A stretch of DNA of 64,000 nt from Isoetes taiwanensis (taxonomy: Eukaryota > Streptophyta > Lycopodiopsida > Isoetales > Isoetaceae): positions 8,026,445 to 8,090,444 of the forward strand of contig JAJEKV010000008.1 of the NCBI GenBank assembly GCA_021234155.1, in the 5' to 3' direction. The notes beneath the pieces were generated by a model. It saw only the letters and a list, made by a program, of their open reading frames with translations. It had not been told where the DNA came from and searched no databases. Below are positions 35,633-47,219 of this stretch, in pieces. Each line of letters starts with the position of its first letter. Position 1 is the stretch's first letter. A program made the translations under genes and the position numbers.

Positions 35633-37165
35633 CTATTTGCTGGCATTTGATGTGGACGCTCGATGATCTGCCCCGGTTGCAGGGGGAGCAGTGTGCGGTG
35701 CCTGAGCAGCAGTTGCAGGAGCAGTTGGAGCGGCGGGAGCAGGAGGTGCAATAGGAGTGCTGGTGGCAGCAGTAGCAGGAGTGGCTTGACGCATTGCATC
35801 GGCGACCTCAGGAGGCGCCGGCCTAAAGATGCGAAGCTTGCCTCGAACCAGGCCTGCAGCACCCCCGCGACGACGGACGTCCCTGACTTGAGCCAGCTGC
35901 TGCCGGCGGGACTCCTGTTGCAGCGGAGTGAGATCCTGGTCGACATACAAAGTAGTTCCCTTCAATTCTCTACTCTGACGCAGGATGGCCTCACGCACTT
36001 GCATGTCTGCCACCGTGAAGGCGACAACGCGCGGGCGATCTGTGCGTTGAGTCCCAAGGCGGCTTGCTCGAGAAATGTACATTGTAGTGTGGAATGCCAT
36101 TCGAGATAGGATCTCATCCTAGATGCGCTTGGTGAGATCTTCTCCTGCCTCCTCAGAGAGTCCACGCACCACCACATTATGACGTCGGCGGCTCTGCTCC
36201 TGCTGCTCACTGAGTCGAGGGGCGGCATGAGCTATCCCAGCAGGTGATGCCTGTTCGTTGGAGTGTGTGGGCTGCTCACAGCGAGGGCGATGTGGTGTGC
36301 GAGATGAAGCAGGTGGTGTCTGTCTGCCTGTTTGGCGACCTGTGGGTTGTGGGGCATGTATGCTTGTCTGTCCCCACGTTGCGGCCTCTGCTGCCTGGAG
36401 TCGGGAGCCTAGCTCCTGTTGGAATCTCTGCTGCTTGGCCAACTCATTCGTGCAGTGCCGTACTTGTTCATGGACTTCGGCAGGGAGGCCCCTGCCTTGC
36501 TGGGCAATGGCTGCTCTGAGCTCCTGTATCTCCTGATCCTGTGTCTCAGCCCTACTCTGCAGGGTTCTTAGCTCTGCCTGGCTGGCCTCGAAGGCGGCTC
36601 GGACGTCTCGTATTATGGTGGTATACCCCTCAGCTTCTGACTTGAGTCGGGAAATAGTTGCCACTGTATCCTGCTCAACACCCTGCTTGTCACGTGCCAT
36701 AGTCTCTATGGTGGTGAGGAGGGAATCCACGCGAGCACGCAAGTCAGCAAGGCCCTGCTTATCCTGTTGCCTCTCAAAGTGGGCCAAGCAAAGCCCGTCT
36801 TCTAACTGCTGCAGGCGGGTCTCCACCTCTGTAACCCGTTGCCTTTCCGCTGCCAACTGCCTTTTGAGCACGTGGGATGCTGAGGACTGTATCTCTGTTG
36901 CCAGTCCTGCAATCCAGGTTCTGTTACTCTCGATCTGTTCCTCCAGCTGTTTCATGGCCCTTGTCTGCGCCTGTGCCGGGCTTGAGGAGCCTTCATCCAT
37001 CTCCCGAGTCAATCTCATAGATTGGGCCTTCGCCCGGGCCTCCCTCCTCATGGAAGAGGTTTCTCCCTTGTCTTTGTTATCTGACCGAGGCCGTTTTCGC
37101 GGCGGCCCCTCCTCCTGGTTCTCCCAAGTGGGTTGGGGCTGGGGCTGGGGAATGTCTCCCTCCAA
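35633..37165 (-). pseudogene. LINE-1 ORF1 protein: coiled coil plus L1-type RNA-binding domain, one in-frame stop
   Basis: 511 codons including the stop. It would be intact except for a TAG at 36119-36121, where LINE-2 reads CAG (TKRIQDEILSRM). Residues about 1-60 are basic/proline rich with a KRPRSDNKDK nuclear-signal-like run. Residues about 70-250 are a long coiled coil (Leu/Glu/Gln/Arg heptads). Residues about 335-440 resemble the L1 ORF1p RRM and C-terminal domain: NVVVRGLSEEAGEDL, ISRASRLG, RPRVVAFTV, then LYVDQDLTPLQQESRRQQL. The tail is Ala/Pro/Thr rich. The family role is to coat LINE RNA and chaperone target-primed reverse transcription. The start at 37165 gives the longest frame. 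It is the best-preserved LINE frame in the window. Confidence 0.85.
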
Positions 37166-37194
37166 ATGGGGGTCCAGGCAAGGGGCTACGGAGG

Positions 37195-37628
37195 TTAGAG
37201 AGAGAAAGCAAGGTTAGAGAGACAGAGCAGAGAGGAAGAAAGCCAGAGAGAAAGTGGAAAATGGAGGAGAGAAAGCGAGGGATGGAGAGAGTGTGTGGAG
37301 AGAGAAGGCTAGAGAGAGTGTGTGGAGAGAGAAGGCTAGAGAGAGAAAGAGCACAGGGCGCTAGAGAGAAGGCTAGAGAGAGAAAGAGCACAGGGCGCTA
37401 GAGAGAGTGTGGAGAGAGAAAGAGAGAGAAGGCTAGAGAGAGAAAGAGCACAGGGCGCTAGAGAAGATTTACATAGTTATTCATTTTTCTTCAAGCACTC
37501 CCAATGATATCATAACTTGTGGAGAGAGAAAGAGAGAGAAGGCTAGAGAGAGAAAGAGCACAGGGCGCTAGAGAAGATTTACATAGTCATTCATTTTTGT
37601 TCAAGCACTCCCAATGATATCATAACTT
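37195..37628. repeat. GA-rich minisatellite at the LINE-1 5' end, with 110-bp tandem duplication
   Basis: Repeated gagagagaaggctagagaga, gaaagagcacagggcgctag and gagtgtgtgg blocks lie directly upstream of LINE-1 ORF1 (CT-rich on its sense strand). Units at 37409-37518 and 37519-37628 are almost the same. Each includes non-GA sequence (aagatttacatagt, then caagcactcccaatgatatc). It may be the LINE 5' UTR with duplicated flanking DNA. Confidence 0.75.
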
Positions 37629-37718
37629 TCTTCCTTACATCCTGAGGTATTGTAATTCTCACATTTCTACCTGGAACAGTTTTTGGAGTCCATGAGTACA
37701 ATACACTTCAAAGTCTAG

Positions 37719-38120
37719 TCAAAGATCAACATCACTAGGATTTCTCCTCCACTTCTTTGTCCAACAATCTAGATATCTTTCTTTATCCGTGACATTGGTC
37801 AATTGATGCACTGGACACCACCATTCCACCCGCACATGGTTGAAGTTAATATTACCTCCTTCTTTGCAAATATCAGAGATGGTGTATCCCAACCACACTA
37901 TATAGGTCTCTAAATCTGCTGGCTTTACTACCACAAACTGATGGCACTCCAAGTCAGTGGAAGGTTCATAAGCCTCCATGCTTAGATACTTTGGCGTATT
38001 GTTCTTAGGACCAACATAGTGTTTGTCAGAAGGAGGAGGAGCATATTGCTTACGAATGCTACTAACAGTGTCATCAACACCCTCAATACCTGCTAAGGTC
38101 TTCCACCTAGTTTTAGGCAA
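37719..38120 (-). CDS. Unassigned 133-codon ORF fragment
   Basis: The frame has a protein-like composition: KTLAGIEGVDDTVSSIRKQ, then LECHQFVVVKPADLETYIVW, then HVRVEWWCPVHQLTN, then ERYLDCWTKKWRRNP. The order (a hydrophobic V-V-K-P start, I/W-L-G, then a V.WW.P strand) loosely recalls small BAH- or chromatin-reader-like beta domains seen at the ends of plant transposon proteins, but I cannot identify it. It ends in a stop after NPSDVDL. Placed between LINE-1's 5' end and a truncated LTR, it may be a transposon remnant. Whether it is expressed is unknown. Confidence 0.35.
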   Translation of the reverse strand: MPKTRWKTLAGIEGVDDTVSSIRKQYAPPPSDKHYVGPKNNTPKYLSMEAYEPSTDLECHQFVVVKPADLETYIVWLGYTISDICKEGGNINFNHVRVEWWCPVHQLTNVTDKERYLDCWTKKWRRNPSDVDL

Positions 38121-38380
38121 CCACCCTTTCTTTCAATTCTTCTGAGGATGTGTCCATCTCCCGCAACAAGTTAATCACCTTCTTCCAGTAAGCTATCAAT
38201 GCATGATTGGTGTCATCAGGGTTGGTTTGCCAATGCTTTATATATAGTCCTGGATTCCTTCCTTAGTCATTCCCAATTGTTGGCCTTGTGGGCTAAACAT
38301 AGGCATTGGTGGCATGGGCCACATGTATGTATCATATTGGACCCCACGATCTATGGCCTAGATTTAGCCTAGATCTGTGT

Positions 38381-39570
38381 TGTGATGTCCTTTGCTTGTA
38401 TACGATGCTCCCATCGTACAGAAATAGAGTTCATCCCTCATGTCAATGCCCTCGCTGACATGAGGCCATCCACCTAACATCAGATCCTTGCTAACAGACA
38501 AGAATCTAATGGGGAAGAATGGACGTGTCATTCATCCCGTCTCCCTCGGGACCTACCTAGCTGCGGAAGCATATGAAACATGAGCATATAACATCAAATA
38601 ACATACATATCCACCTCGAAGGGTGGCTCCCCATAACATAACATTTGTAACAACAACATCAGTAACATCAACATAAGGGGAATCCTACCCAAGGCTCAGA
38701 CTCATGGGGACCAACTGACGGTTTGGGTCTTCAGAAGTCAATGCAGACAGAATTCATGGCAAATGGATTGGGCTGGCATAAGAACATGGCCGTTGGGTAG
38801 TCCACTCCATCCGCCCCTCCTGTGCATACTTTGCAGATAGGCTGATAAGTCTTGGAGCCTGATCGTAGCCTGCCAGGTGCATAGCCTAAGGGGCTACTGC
38901 TAGGTTATATCTCCCCCATTCCCGATGAGACAGGAAGAGATCACTCCCCTCCAGAAGATGCATGCCAGTTACAGGCCATTGCTCGTCTACGACTTCACCC
39001 CATTGAAGGTGACGCATCACCCAAAAGGTGTCGAGCCCATACCTTACCCACACTCAGTGGCAAACTATTAGGCCTAGCCCACAGTGTTCCCGGGTAGGCT
39101 TTACACACCAGAGGGATCAACTGTAGCCGGACAAGTCTTCTTTGTCAGCCAGTCTAGTTCCGCCACCCACAGCCAGGCGGGCTCTTATGCACAGGCCACA
39201 TTAATTGGGGATTAATGAGGCTACCTAGGTACATCAACTACTAAGGCTTTCAGGGTCTCTACCCCTCTTCTCAATACACAGGAGTGCACATAGAAGAGAA
39301 CATCATCATCCATAGAACTGAAACATGGAATAACATCTAGTCTATCTACCTAAACATACATGGTTAGGTTCCTTTGTTAGGGCTTTTGATTTCAGAATCT
39401 ATAAGGCCTTTAAACCAACATGCTAATTCAGCTCATTGCCGGATTGGAAGTCGGCATTGCATAACAGAATAGCCATTTACCTGATTCTTGGCTTGCTCCA
39501 GCTGCTCGAAAAGCGTCCACGCTCCTGTTCGGCCTGAAGGCGACGAAATCCGAAAGGTCTGTTGTAACGG
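38381..39570 (-). repeat. Divergent, truncated LTR related to LTRs A-C (LTR D)
   Basis: It starts TGTGATGTCC and follows the same order of landmarks as LTR A: gaagcata.a.a, cacctcgaagggtgg.tccc, tcctaccca.ggctc.gactca, gggctggcataag, tccactccatccgcccctcc, tgtgcatactttgcagat and aggccaca.taat.gg. Similarity is well below that among A, B and C. It fades after about 39570 without a clear terminus. It is a remnant of an older or sister Ty3 family. Confidence 0.7.
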
Positions 39571-40182
39571 ACCTAGCAACTTAGTACCAACATGAAGATG
39601 TAAGTAACGTTGCCATTACATAAGAGTGCATTTTCAATGGTGAAATAAATGATTATGCGCTAGGAATACATGCATGCAATGGTAGTGTGTGCATGCATGC
39701 AATGTGTACATGCATGCAAGGTCATTGTTAGATTATATAAGCATAACAATATTATTCTGGATTTTTTGGGAAGGAGTTTTCCATGGGAAAGAAGCATTTT
39801 TTGTTGTGGAGGATGCGCTTGCACCAATTGATCAGAATTGAACCAAGGAGAAGGAGCAAAGTATTTCCAGGTAGGGGTCAAGTCTTACACCTGGGGCTCT
39901 TGTGATGTCTATGTTTTGGTTGACGTAGTTTTGGGAAAGCTTAATGAGCTTTGATGATGGTTTGTAGATTTAATGGATTGAGGCATGATCTGAAATGAAT
40001 TAACATAATCAAAGATAGATTCTCGAATGTAAAAGAGAAGGAAAAGTAGTGCTTTTAGATTATCATCTGTGGTTTTTATATAATCATAGAGTTGAGATTG
40101 ATTCTAAATAGATGAGAAATTGATGAGTTAATTACGGCTGGATGATGTTGTCTTAGGTTGTTGGTCCTTAAAAGTATATATA
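39571..40182. other. No gene; TGCATGCA-rich patch
   Basis: 39660-39720 has repeated atgcatgcaa motifs. Otherwise AT-rich without recognisable features. Confidence 0.4.
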
Positions 40183-41260
40183 TTTTTTTTTGAACGATAA
40201 ACTTTATGGAAACTCCAAGCCAAAAGCAAAATACAAATATAGAGGCGGGAATAAAATCTCAGAGGATAATCATGATCCACTGAGTAGAACTTCCAGCCTA
40301 TGCATAAGACAACACACTCAAATAGGACTCAAATATCAAGTGTCGCTTGGCAGGAGCAAGCAAAGAGCAATGGTAGGCCTTGACGATTCTAGATTGTGCG
40401 TATTGGAGGACAACTGTAGGAGGAATATCTAAACCCTGAAAGATACACAATCTTCTGCACTTCCATATGGACCACAACAACTATCCTAATGCTAAATGAA
40501 ATGCTTGGCTCTGCAACTTACTCCAAGTATCCAGATAAATAGCCAGAAGCACTTTCTGCTTGTCAAAGTCACATGAAAAATAGAAAGCAGCCAAGACCAA
40601 ACAGGCTGGAGATGATTACATAAAAAGAAACAATGCTCAATGGTCTCGTCCCTTTGCTTGCACAGTGGGCAGAGTGCTGACACCTGAGGATCAAATTTGT
40701 GGACAAGCACATTCACACGAGGGCATCGGTGAAGAATCTGCCACCAAAGCACAGCCGTCTGTTTATCCCAAGCCCAAGTCCAAGTCCACATACGTCTCCA
40801 ACTAGAAGGTGCGAGCTTAAGGGACCACTTCGTAGATGGCGGAAGGATATCACCATTGACAAGCAGCCTATACATAGAGTTCACGAGCCTATGCTCGTGA
40901 ACACTCTGGTGGGAAACCCACATGCACCCTTCAATAGCCTCTGGAGCAACCAATGGCAGAGTACTAGCAACCTTTTGCCAAATAGGTCTGTCCCATCGAG
41001 ACAATAAGAATTTTGTTTGAAAGGTTTGCCATGTCGCTAACTGGCCAGAATCATACCATGCCGCAACTGTCATAATTCCTGCTAACCTCCAGCGCCGTTG
41101 AGTTAATGGATGAACTGAGGCACAAAGTGGAAAATTATTTTCCATAGGTATCCACCAACAAGGGGCACTCAACTGCTGACATGCAACAAGATCAATACAA
41201 AATAAGGTCTGTATTGTCTTCCAGGACTCCGACAAGCCTTTCAAAAAAGGGTACCAATGA
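40183..41260 (-). mobile_element. 5'-truncated L1-type LINE (ORF2 C-terminus and poly(A))
   Basis: Minus frame 41244-40492 has the zinc-binding reverse-transcriptase C-terminus typical of plant L1 elements: WDKQTAVLWWQILHRCPRVN, then CPLCKQRDETIEHCFFLCNH (C-x2-C...H-x3-4-C pattern). The 3' end is a poly(A) run (T9 at 40183-40191 on the plus strand). No YADD region remains. It differs from the LINE-1/2/3 family, which has a (TTCTA)n tail. I could not find a target duplication. Confidence 0.85.
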
Positions 41261-42004
41261 CATTGTGTAGAAGAATGGTATTGATAATATGCATTAGAAC
41301 ATGGAAGGCTATTGTTCCAGCAATAAGAACCTCGAGTGATTATAAATTGTGCATGATCAATATGGTATTGGAAGAAAGTTTTTTCTTCAATTTAAAGCAT
41401 CTGGAAAGTGATATTTAATACATATACTACTATACTACTGTTGAGTTCAATGGTTTGCCACATTCACTTGGTACTGGAAAGTCAACTTAGCCAAGGGTCC
41501 CTTTGGTAAAAAAGACAAACTAGAGCATTGAGGAAATATTGAGAGGTGCATAAAATCTTCATTAATAGGAAGGAAGGAAGGAGAACACTATTCGTGCTGA
41601 ACTCGTGGGAGGTTCATTCAGGAAAAACTCAAGAACGCAGCAGAGCATGGAACAGGAGAAAGAGCTCTTCTTACTTCGAGTGAGTTCTTCTTCAAATCAA
41701 CCTCTTATTTGGTATTACTCTTTGTTTAGCGCCTGATAAGATCGTTCAAAGTTGCATCTGGACTCTGCTTATGTAGAAATTTTTGACAGTCTAATCAGTC
41801 TTATCATGTCAAAACCTTAAATAACGATTCCTTCATGCATAAACATGTAACAGAGCCATGGAATTCATTTTCGGCAGTGGTTGAAACTAGCAAGATCGAG
41901 CCAAGCATGAAGTTTTTGGTCTCAAAAATGCAGAGACAAGCTCAAGATCCGGTTATGAAGTCATAATACCAAAAAGGTTTTCTTTTGTTAAGAAGGGACA
42001 GAAC
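41261..42004. other. Upstream region of the ATL gene
   Basis: No domain-bearing frame. A short frame starting ATG at 41648 (MEQEKELFLL) contains a possible donor, CGA|GTGAGT. It might be a 5' exon or upstream ORF of the ATL gene; this is speculation. No strong TATA box is evident. Confidence 0.35.
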
Positions 42005-42508
42005 ATGGGAAGCAACCAAACCTTGGATGTGATGAGCGGTATAAACAGAGTTGGATTAGGTTATGGAATCGCCATAGCCGTGGGAATTCTGGTACTTATC
42101 TCCACCATAATGCTAGCATCTTATGTATGTGTCAAATTACATGGCATATCTGAAACTGGAGGAAGAGATCAAAACCCTAGGCGGCGAATCGAGTGTTCTG
42201 ATGCTGGACTTGATGAAGGCACACTAGAATCCTACCCTAAAATCATATTCAGATCTAAGCATCCCAGGGAAGATAATACATGCTCCATTTGTTTGGCAGA
42301 TTACAAAGAATCTGAAGTTTTGAAGATGCTGCCAGATTGTCTGCATACATTTCATGCTGCATGTGTAGATTCATGGCTTAGGTTGCATCCAACATGCCCT
42401 ATTTGCAGGACGTCTCCTTTGCCTACTCCACAGTCTACCCCTGGATCTACTCCACTTTCTCAGCTCATTCCTCTTGCTAGGCACCATCACCATTTCTCTC
42501 ATGTTTGA
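42005..42508 (+). CDS. ATL-type RING-H2 E3 ubiquitin ligase
   Basis: An intact single-exon gene of 167 residues. ATL proteins are membrane-anchored ubiquitin ligases that recruit an E2 through the RING-H2 domain and act in plant defence, stress and lipid or trafficking control. Visible features in order: a short N-terminus, one transmembrane segment at about residues 18-43 (IAIAVGILVLISTIMLASYV), the family GLD motif at 68-70 (GLDEGTLESYPKI), and the RING-H2 finger at 93-134. Its ligands are C93, C96, C112, H114, H117, C120, C131 and C134 (CSIC..., DCLHTFH, CPIC). The tail is Ser/Thr/Pro then His rich. Length and lack of introns suit the family. The ATG at 42005 is the first that gives the membrane segment. 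Its substrate cannot be told from sequence. No coding neighbour shares its context. Confidence 0.92.
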   Translation: MGSNQTLDVMSGINRVGLGYGIAIAVGILVLISTIMLASYVCVKLHGISETGGRDQNPRRRIECSDAGLDEGTLESYPKIIFRSKHPREDNTCSICLADYKESEVLKMLPDCLHTFHAACVDSWLRLHPTCPICRTSPLPTPQSTPGSTPLSQLIPLARHHHHFSHV

Positions 42509-44450
42509 ACATTGAAAACATTTGATCATGATCAAACATGACCCTGATTGGACATGTTCCCTTTTGATTGCGTATTAGAAGCATATTGAACTTCCCTCAA
42601 AACTCAGCTTGGTGGTCTAAATATGTATGCATTTTCATTCTGCATTCTATTCTTCCCATGTTTGATCATGTAAACATATGAAGAACAAACATGAACATCT
42701 GATCATATTGGAGTATTTGACACTCCATTTGTACAAAAGGATCTGACTAACAATCTGCTGGCATCTCAACTAGTCTTGTCCAATGTGCTTTTCCAATGTT
42801 CATAATTCATTCTTTGTCTTCCTAATAAGAGGCAGTTCTTTTCCTTTATCTCTAGTTCTTTTCCTTTATCTCTATGAATGTAGATGGTCCACAGGATTCA
42901 ACATTTTTTCTTATCCTCGTTCCATGTTCCTAAGCAGTGTATCTTGTACAATGATTGCTTTGAATGCAATATCGATATCGAGATCTTCATAAGAGCGCAT
43001 ATGTCTCAACGCACATGACTGTGTCCCTTACTTCGATGGCAACGTCATTATGACTAGCCAAAATTTCAACTTTGCATGTTCGACTTGCTGGTTATTCATA
43101 TTACATATTTAAGTTATATTACATCTTCAAGGTTTGACTTCATGGGCTTAAAACATTTATGCATAATAGAAAATGGGAGGAAGTGCTCGACGTGTTGTTA
43201 TTATTGATTCATGTATGGAATAAGAAGAGTAGAAAATAATATAACATAAGCGTACATGCATGTATGCATATGCACGCAACAACTTTGCACTTGCCTAATT
43301 AGTCTCCACTCTTTATTGTCTTCCACTAGGAGATTTGCCATATCAAGGGGCATTCGTGTCAATCATCTTTTTGTAGATATAAGGCATGAAAATACTTTTA
43401 TTTGTATGAGGCGGTTTCTGGACAGTTGAAAGGATTTGTTGGAGAGATCTAGAAAATCTTCTTCGAGAGGTCTGTATCTTCATATTTGAGAGAGTTTTAT
43501 TGGAGATGTAGCCTTTTGTTATTTGCATAAACTCTTGGCAAAACTACCAAAATGCCTATACAAGTTAGAATCACCATATTGCCCCTACATGTCTCAAAAC
43601 TATCGTAAAGTTAAGGGGAAGAAAAATTTATTGGATTACAATTATCGTGTTAGTTCAAAACCCAAGTATTATTGAGGGCATTTCAAGATGAAAATTTTCA
43701 GTTCTATTTGTAATAGGAAAGGATGCAGTTGAAAAGGCTTAAATTTTTGTTCCATGGCTTCATAAAAGGAACAATATTATTTGCACTATGCCTATTAAAG
43801 GATGTTCAAACTGCATTGAAAGAAGGTGCTCTGTTGGTGTTATTCTGGATGGAAATGATAAATGCATATACACATTGGGTGTACATATAAAATGAACGTT
43901 TCATGTAACCTATATGTGGTTACCAACAATATTTTGCCCATGTAGCTAATTTCTTATGCAATTTTACTTATGAGAAACTGTTGGGCATTCCAGATATGAG
44001 GGATGCTCACAACGTGGTCCATGATTGAAAAACCAGTTTAAGTTTCATCATGATTTGCCCCACGATGCTGGGATTTCTTATGTGAGTGGTGACTTTCATT
44101 GGACATGTTAGTATTTTGTCAGATGTTCCCCCTGAAGTGCGGCAAACGTGGTTAAGCCTTTTAACAAAATGATGAATTAATATTCTTTTGCACTCAGCTG
44201 CAACCTACTTTGGCTACATCTTTCAGTATAGGTACCTAATTGCATGCTTGAAGAAACGATTTTTGTGTTTCTCTTTTATACATGAAGACCCTAGTGCAAA
44301 GATAGGAAGATTTTGTAAAACTCTGTTGAAACTCTAGTTCAAAGATAGGACGGATTTGTAAAACTGGACAATTGCCAAACATCATTGAGGAGGGGCGTAA
44401 TGATGTAAGCTTTGATCTTACGTTTTCCTTTCGCATGTTTGCACTAAGAT
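42509..44450. other. 3' flank of ATL and gene-free AT-rich DNA
   Basis: I see no domain-bearing frame or repeat boundary. Directly repeated agttcttttcctttatctct occurs at about 42835-42872. Confidence 0.4.
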
Positions 44451-44454
44451 CTTG

Positions 44455-45905
44455 AGAGTCTTTATAGATGACTTAACAGTATTTTCGAATCCAAGAAGGG
44501 ATCACTTGGATCATCTCAGAAAAGTTCTTGACTTGAGAGATGCCGATTGTATGGCATAAGTTTGAATCATGTTAAGTGTATTTTCTTCACTAGAGGAGGA
44601 AAACTATTGGGCAACTATGTTTCAGAAAATGGGTTAACAAGTGGATCATGGTAAGATTGCAGCTTGGAGAAGGTAAAACCACCTACAAATGTATCACAAG
44701 TGAGAAGCTTATATGTCCAACTCAGCTTTAGTATATTTACAAGATCAGACTTATCCTTCATCATTTCCAAAGCAACAAAAGCATTCTCTTAGAATACAAG
44801 TAGCTGGTTATGTGGTGCACGAGGCTATTTTTTATAAGAGAACTATGGAAGGAATCTTATTAAGGTGTGTTGCTGGTCAGCAAACTCATGATTTGTTGCA
44901 GCAAGCACGTGATTGACAGGGGCATTTTGTAGCCAGAACAATAGCTAGAAAGATCCTTCATTGGGGATATTATTGGCCAACTCTTTACAAGGATACTAGA
45001 GACTTTGTTAGCAAATGTGAGAAGTGTCAAAGGCATAAACAATTAACCGGCCACAATAATATGCCATTCCATCCTATTTTGAGCGTTGGTCTGTTTCATA
45101 TGTGGGGATTGGATTACATTGGCCCTATCAATCCTCCATCTTCCAAAGGTCATAAGTATATCTTGGCAGCCACATGTATGCTCACGAAGTGGGTATAATC
45201 AATTCTAGCAAAGCATGCTATAAAAAGTACCATAGTAAGCTTGCTTGATCATTTCATGGGGAAAGTAGTAGCTCTATTAATAAAAAAGATTGGTGTTCAA
45301 CATGTGCAAGCTTCTGCTTATTATCCACAGGGAAATGGACAAGCTGAGTCTACTGACAAAATTTTAAAATCTATCTTGGCTAAAACAGTGAAGGATAATC
45401 AAAGATATTGGCATGAAGCTTTGACTGGTGCCAGGTGTACTTACACGTTGGCTACAGGATTTACACCATTTGAATTGGTTTATAGAGTGCAAGTTGTAAT
45501 GCCTTGGACATTCCTTTGTGTTCATTTGTGAAGCTACCTTATTATGAGAATTTAGGAGAAGTTCCAACTCCAAATCAAGTACATAATAGGATGGATGATT
45601 TGCTGCAATTGCAAAAGATGAGACAAGAAGCAACACACTTCAATATGAGGCATAAACAAAAAGTAAAGCTTATCAAAGACAGATTACAGGTTGTCAATCC
45701 ATTTGAGGAAGGGCAATTGGTGTTGTGCAGGACCACTAAAAAGCATCTATCCAAATTTCAAAACCCATGGAGAGGCCCATTTCTGATTGATAAAGAGGTA
45801 CGAGGTGGGGCTTTCTACTTGATGACTCCAGAAGCGAAATTATTGTCTAATCCTAGAAATGGCAAGGATATTAGGCCTTATTTTGAAAGAGAAGTGCTAT
45901 TCTAA
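44455..45905 (+). pseudogene. Ty3-type pol fragment: RT end and integrase
   Basis: Plus strand. At 44458 VFIDDLTVFSNPRRDHLDHL retains the catalytic xDD of a Ty3 RT, followed by GKLLGNYVS and PPTNVSQVRS-like RT/connection motifs. RNase H is essentially missing. The integrase follows: zinc domain GHFVARTIARKILHWGYYWP with CEKCQRH (about 44920-45030), core start MWGLDYIGPINPPSSKGHKY (about 45100), then YYPQGNGQAESTDKILKSIL (about 45320-45375) with the catalytic Glu context. The C-terminal domain (45504-45905) has NPFEEGQLVLCRT and WRGPFLIDKEV. A TAA at about 45197 and a frame change at about 45500 break it. It lacks a chromodomain and is a different lineage from the 22-35 kb element. Confidence 0.85.
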
Positions 45906-47215
45906 GGGATTCAGTTTTGGCATAGCTCCAACTACAGAGAATTTGTGGAGAACCTTTGGGTTATAACAGGTTGTTTTTATGTAAAAATAGATGGTGACAA
46001 TTCAATAATACACGATCTATTCTACATCAATGGATGTACTTTGGGATACGAATCCAAAGAGCTATGGTGCAAGTCAAACGGAGTTCTGGAACTCAAGATA
46101 TCAGCTTTGAAAATTTGCCACAGTTACAGAGGCTCTGTTTCATCATTGTCATTTTGGACCAATTTGTTTTGCACCATTTATTTAGATTTGGGGAGGGTAT
46201 ATTTTTTTTCTAAACATAAATGTAAATGTGTCATTTAGGGATATGTCCCAAGGACCACACTAGTATATTTTGTTGTTCTACGGAGTGGCACATTTTGCCA
46301 CTGTGGTCGCCACTATTGGGGTGGTATAGGAGATCATATACCGTATATGGAGGGATATATGCACATGCACGTGCAGAGGACATATGCACATATGCATTGT
46401 GGTTGTGCTATCCATCACGGTGCTATCATATCAGAGAGGGAGTGTTATCTAAGCAGGGAGGGAGATTATTTTTGCTTGATCTAGCTATGAAGATTATGAA
46501 TCTTTATGTTGTGCATTGCATAGATCTGGTAGATTGAAGCTTGGATTATTGGTTTTTCATCCTTCTTACAAGGTTGGAATTTAGGCTCTAACAGAAACCT
46601 GCAAAGCCAAGAACTTGACAAGAACATCCCTAAAGGCCTTTGAAAAACCCTATAATTCTACCATTGTACTATACCTCCTTGCTGCACACTTTTTTGGATC
46701 CCAACAGTCTATTTTGGCGCAAACATATGTACTAACCACTTCAGATATAATTTCTAATACGTTTTTGGTCAAGCTAGATGCTCAGATTCAATGCCTCTCG
46801 CCATTAGTCATTGCCCAGATTTAAACGATCCGATCCAACACTACTATCACAAATACATCCATTTAGTTGTCTTTGGAAAGCTGGATACAACTCTTGGAGC
46901 TAGTGGTTGAGTCAGCAAGTAACATTAGTGCGCCACCACCAGTGTCTGTCACAATGCCTGCGCATATGGACATGGTAGACATGTCCACACAGGCTTTGAC
47001 CGAGGAATTGTTGCGCATTGGACACGCAGATATTCCCATTTCTGAGACAAGTAGACTACTAGAGAATGATCAGCACAAACCAACCCTGAGCCTACGTATT
47101 GTCGGTATTGAGGAGACGAGTGGTTTTCTTGTTACAAATGACATGGAGAATTTTTGTTACCGAGGTTGCCCAAACATATATTCTATTCTATTCTTTTAGT
47201 GTTCATGAATATTAA
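45906..47215. other. Downstream of Ty3 pol; possible LTR remnant and a short (TTCTA)n run
   Basis: A purine-rich tttggggaggg at about 46186-46198 could be a polypurine tract, but no paired LTR is found. A 110-codon frame at 46867-47199 has no recognised domain. It ends in ttctattctattctttt, which resembles the tail of the LINE-1/2/3 family without its conserved 3' block. Confidence 0.35.
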
Positions 47216-47219
47216 TATC

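Noticed and set aside
36244-37217. Plus-strand frames up to 200 codons
   Set aside because: They are antisense shadows of LINE-1 ORF1, which has the recognisable coiled coil and RRM motifs.
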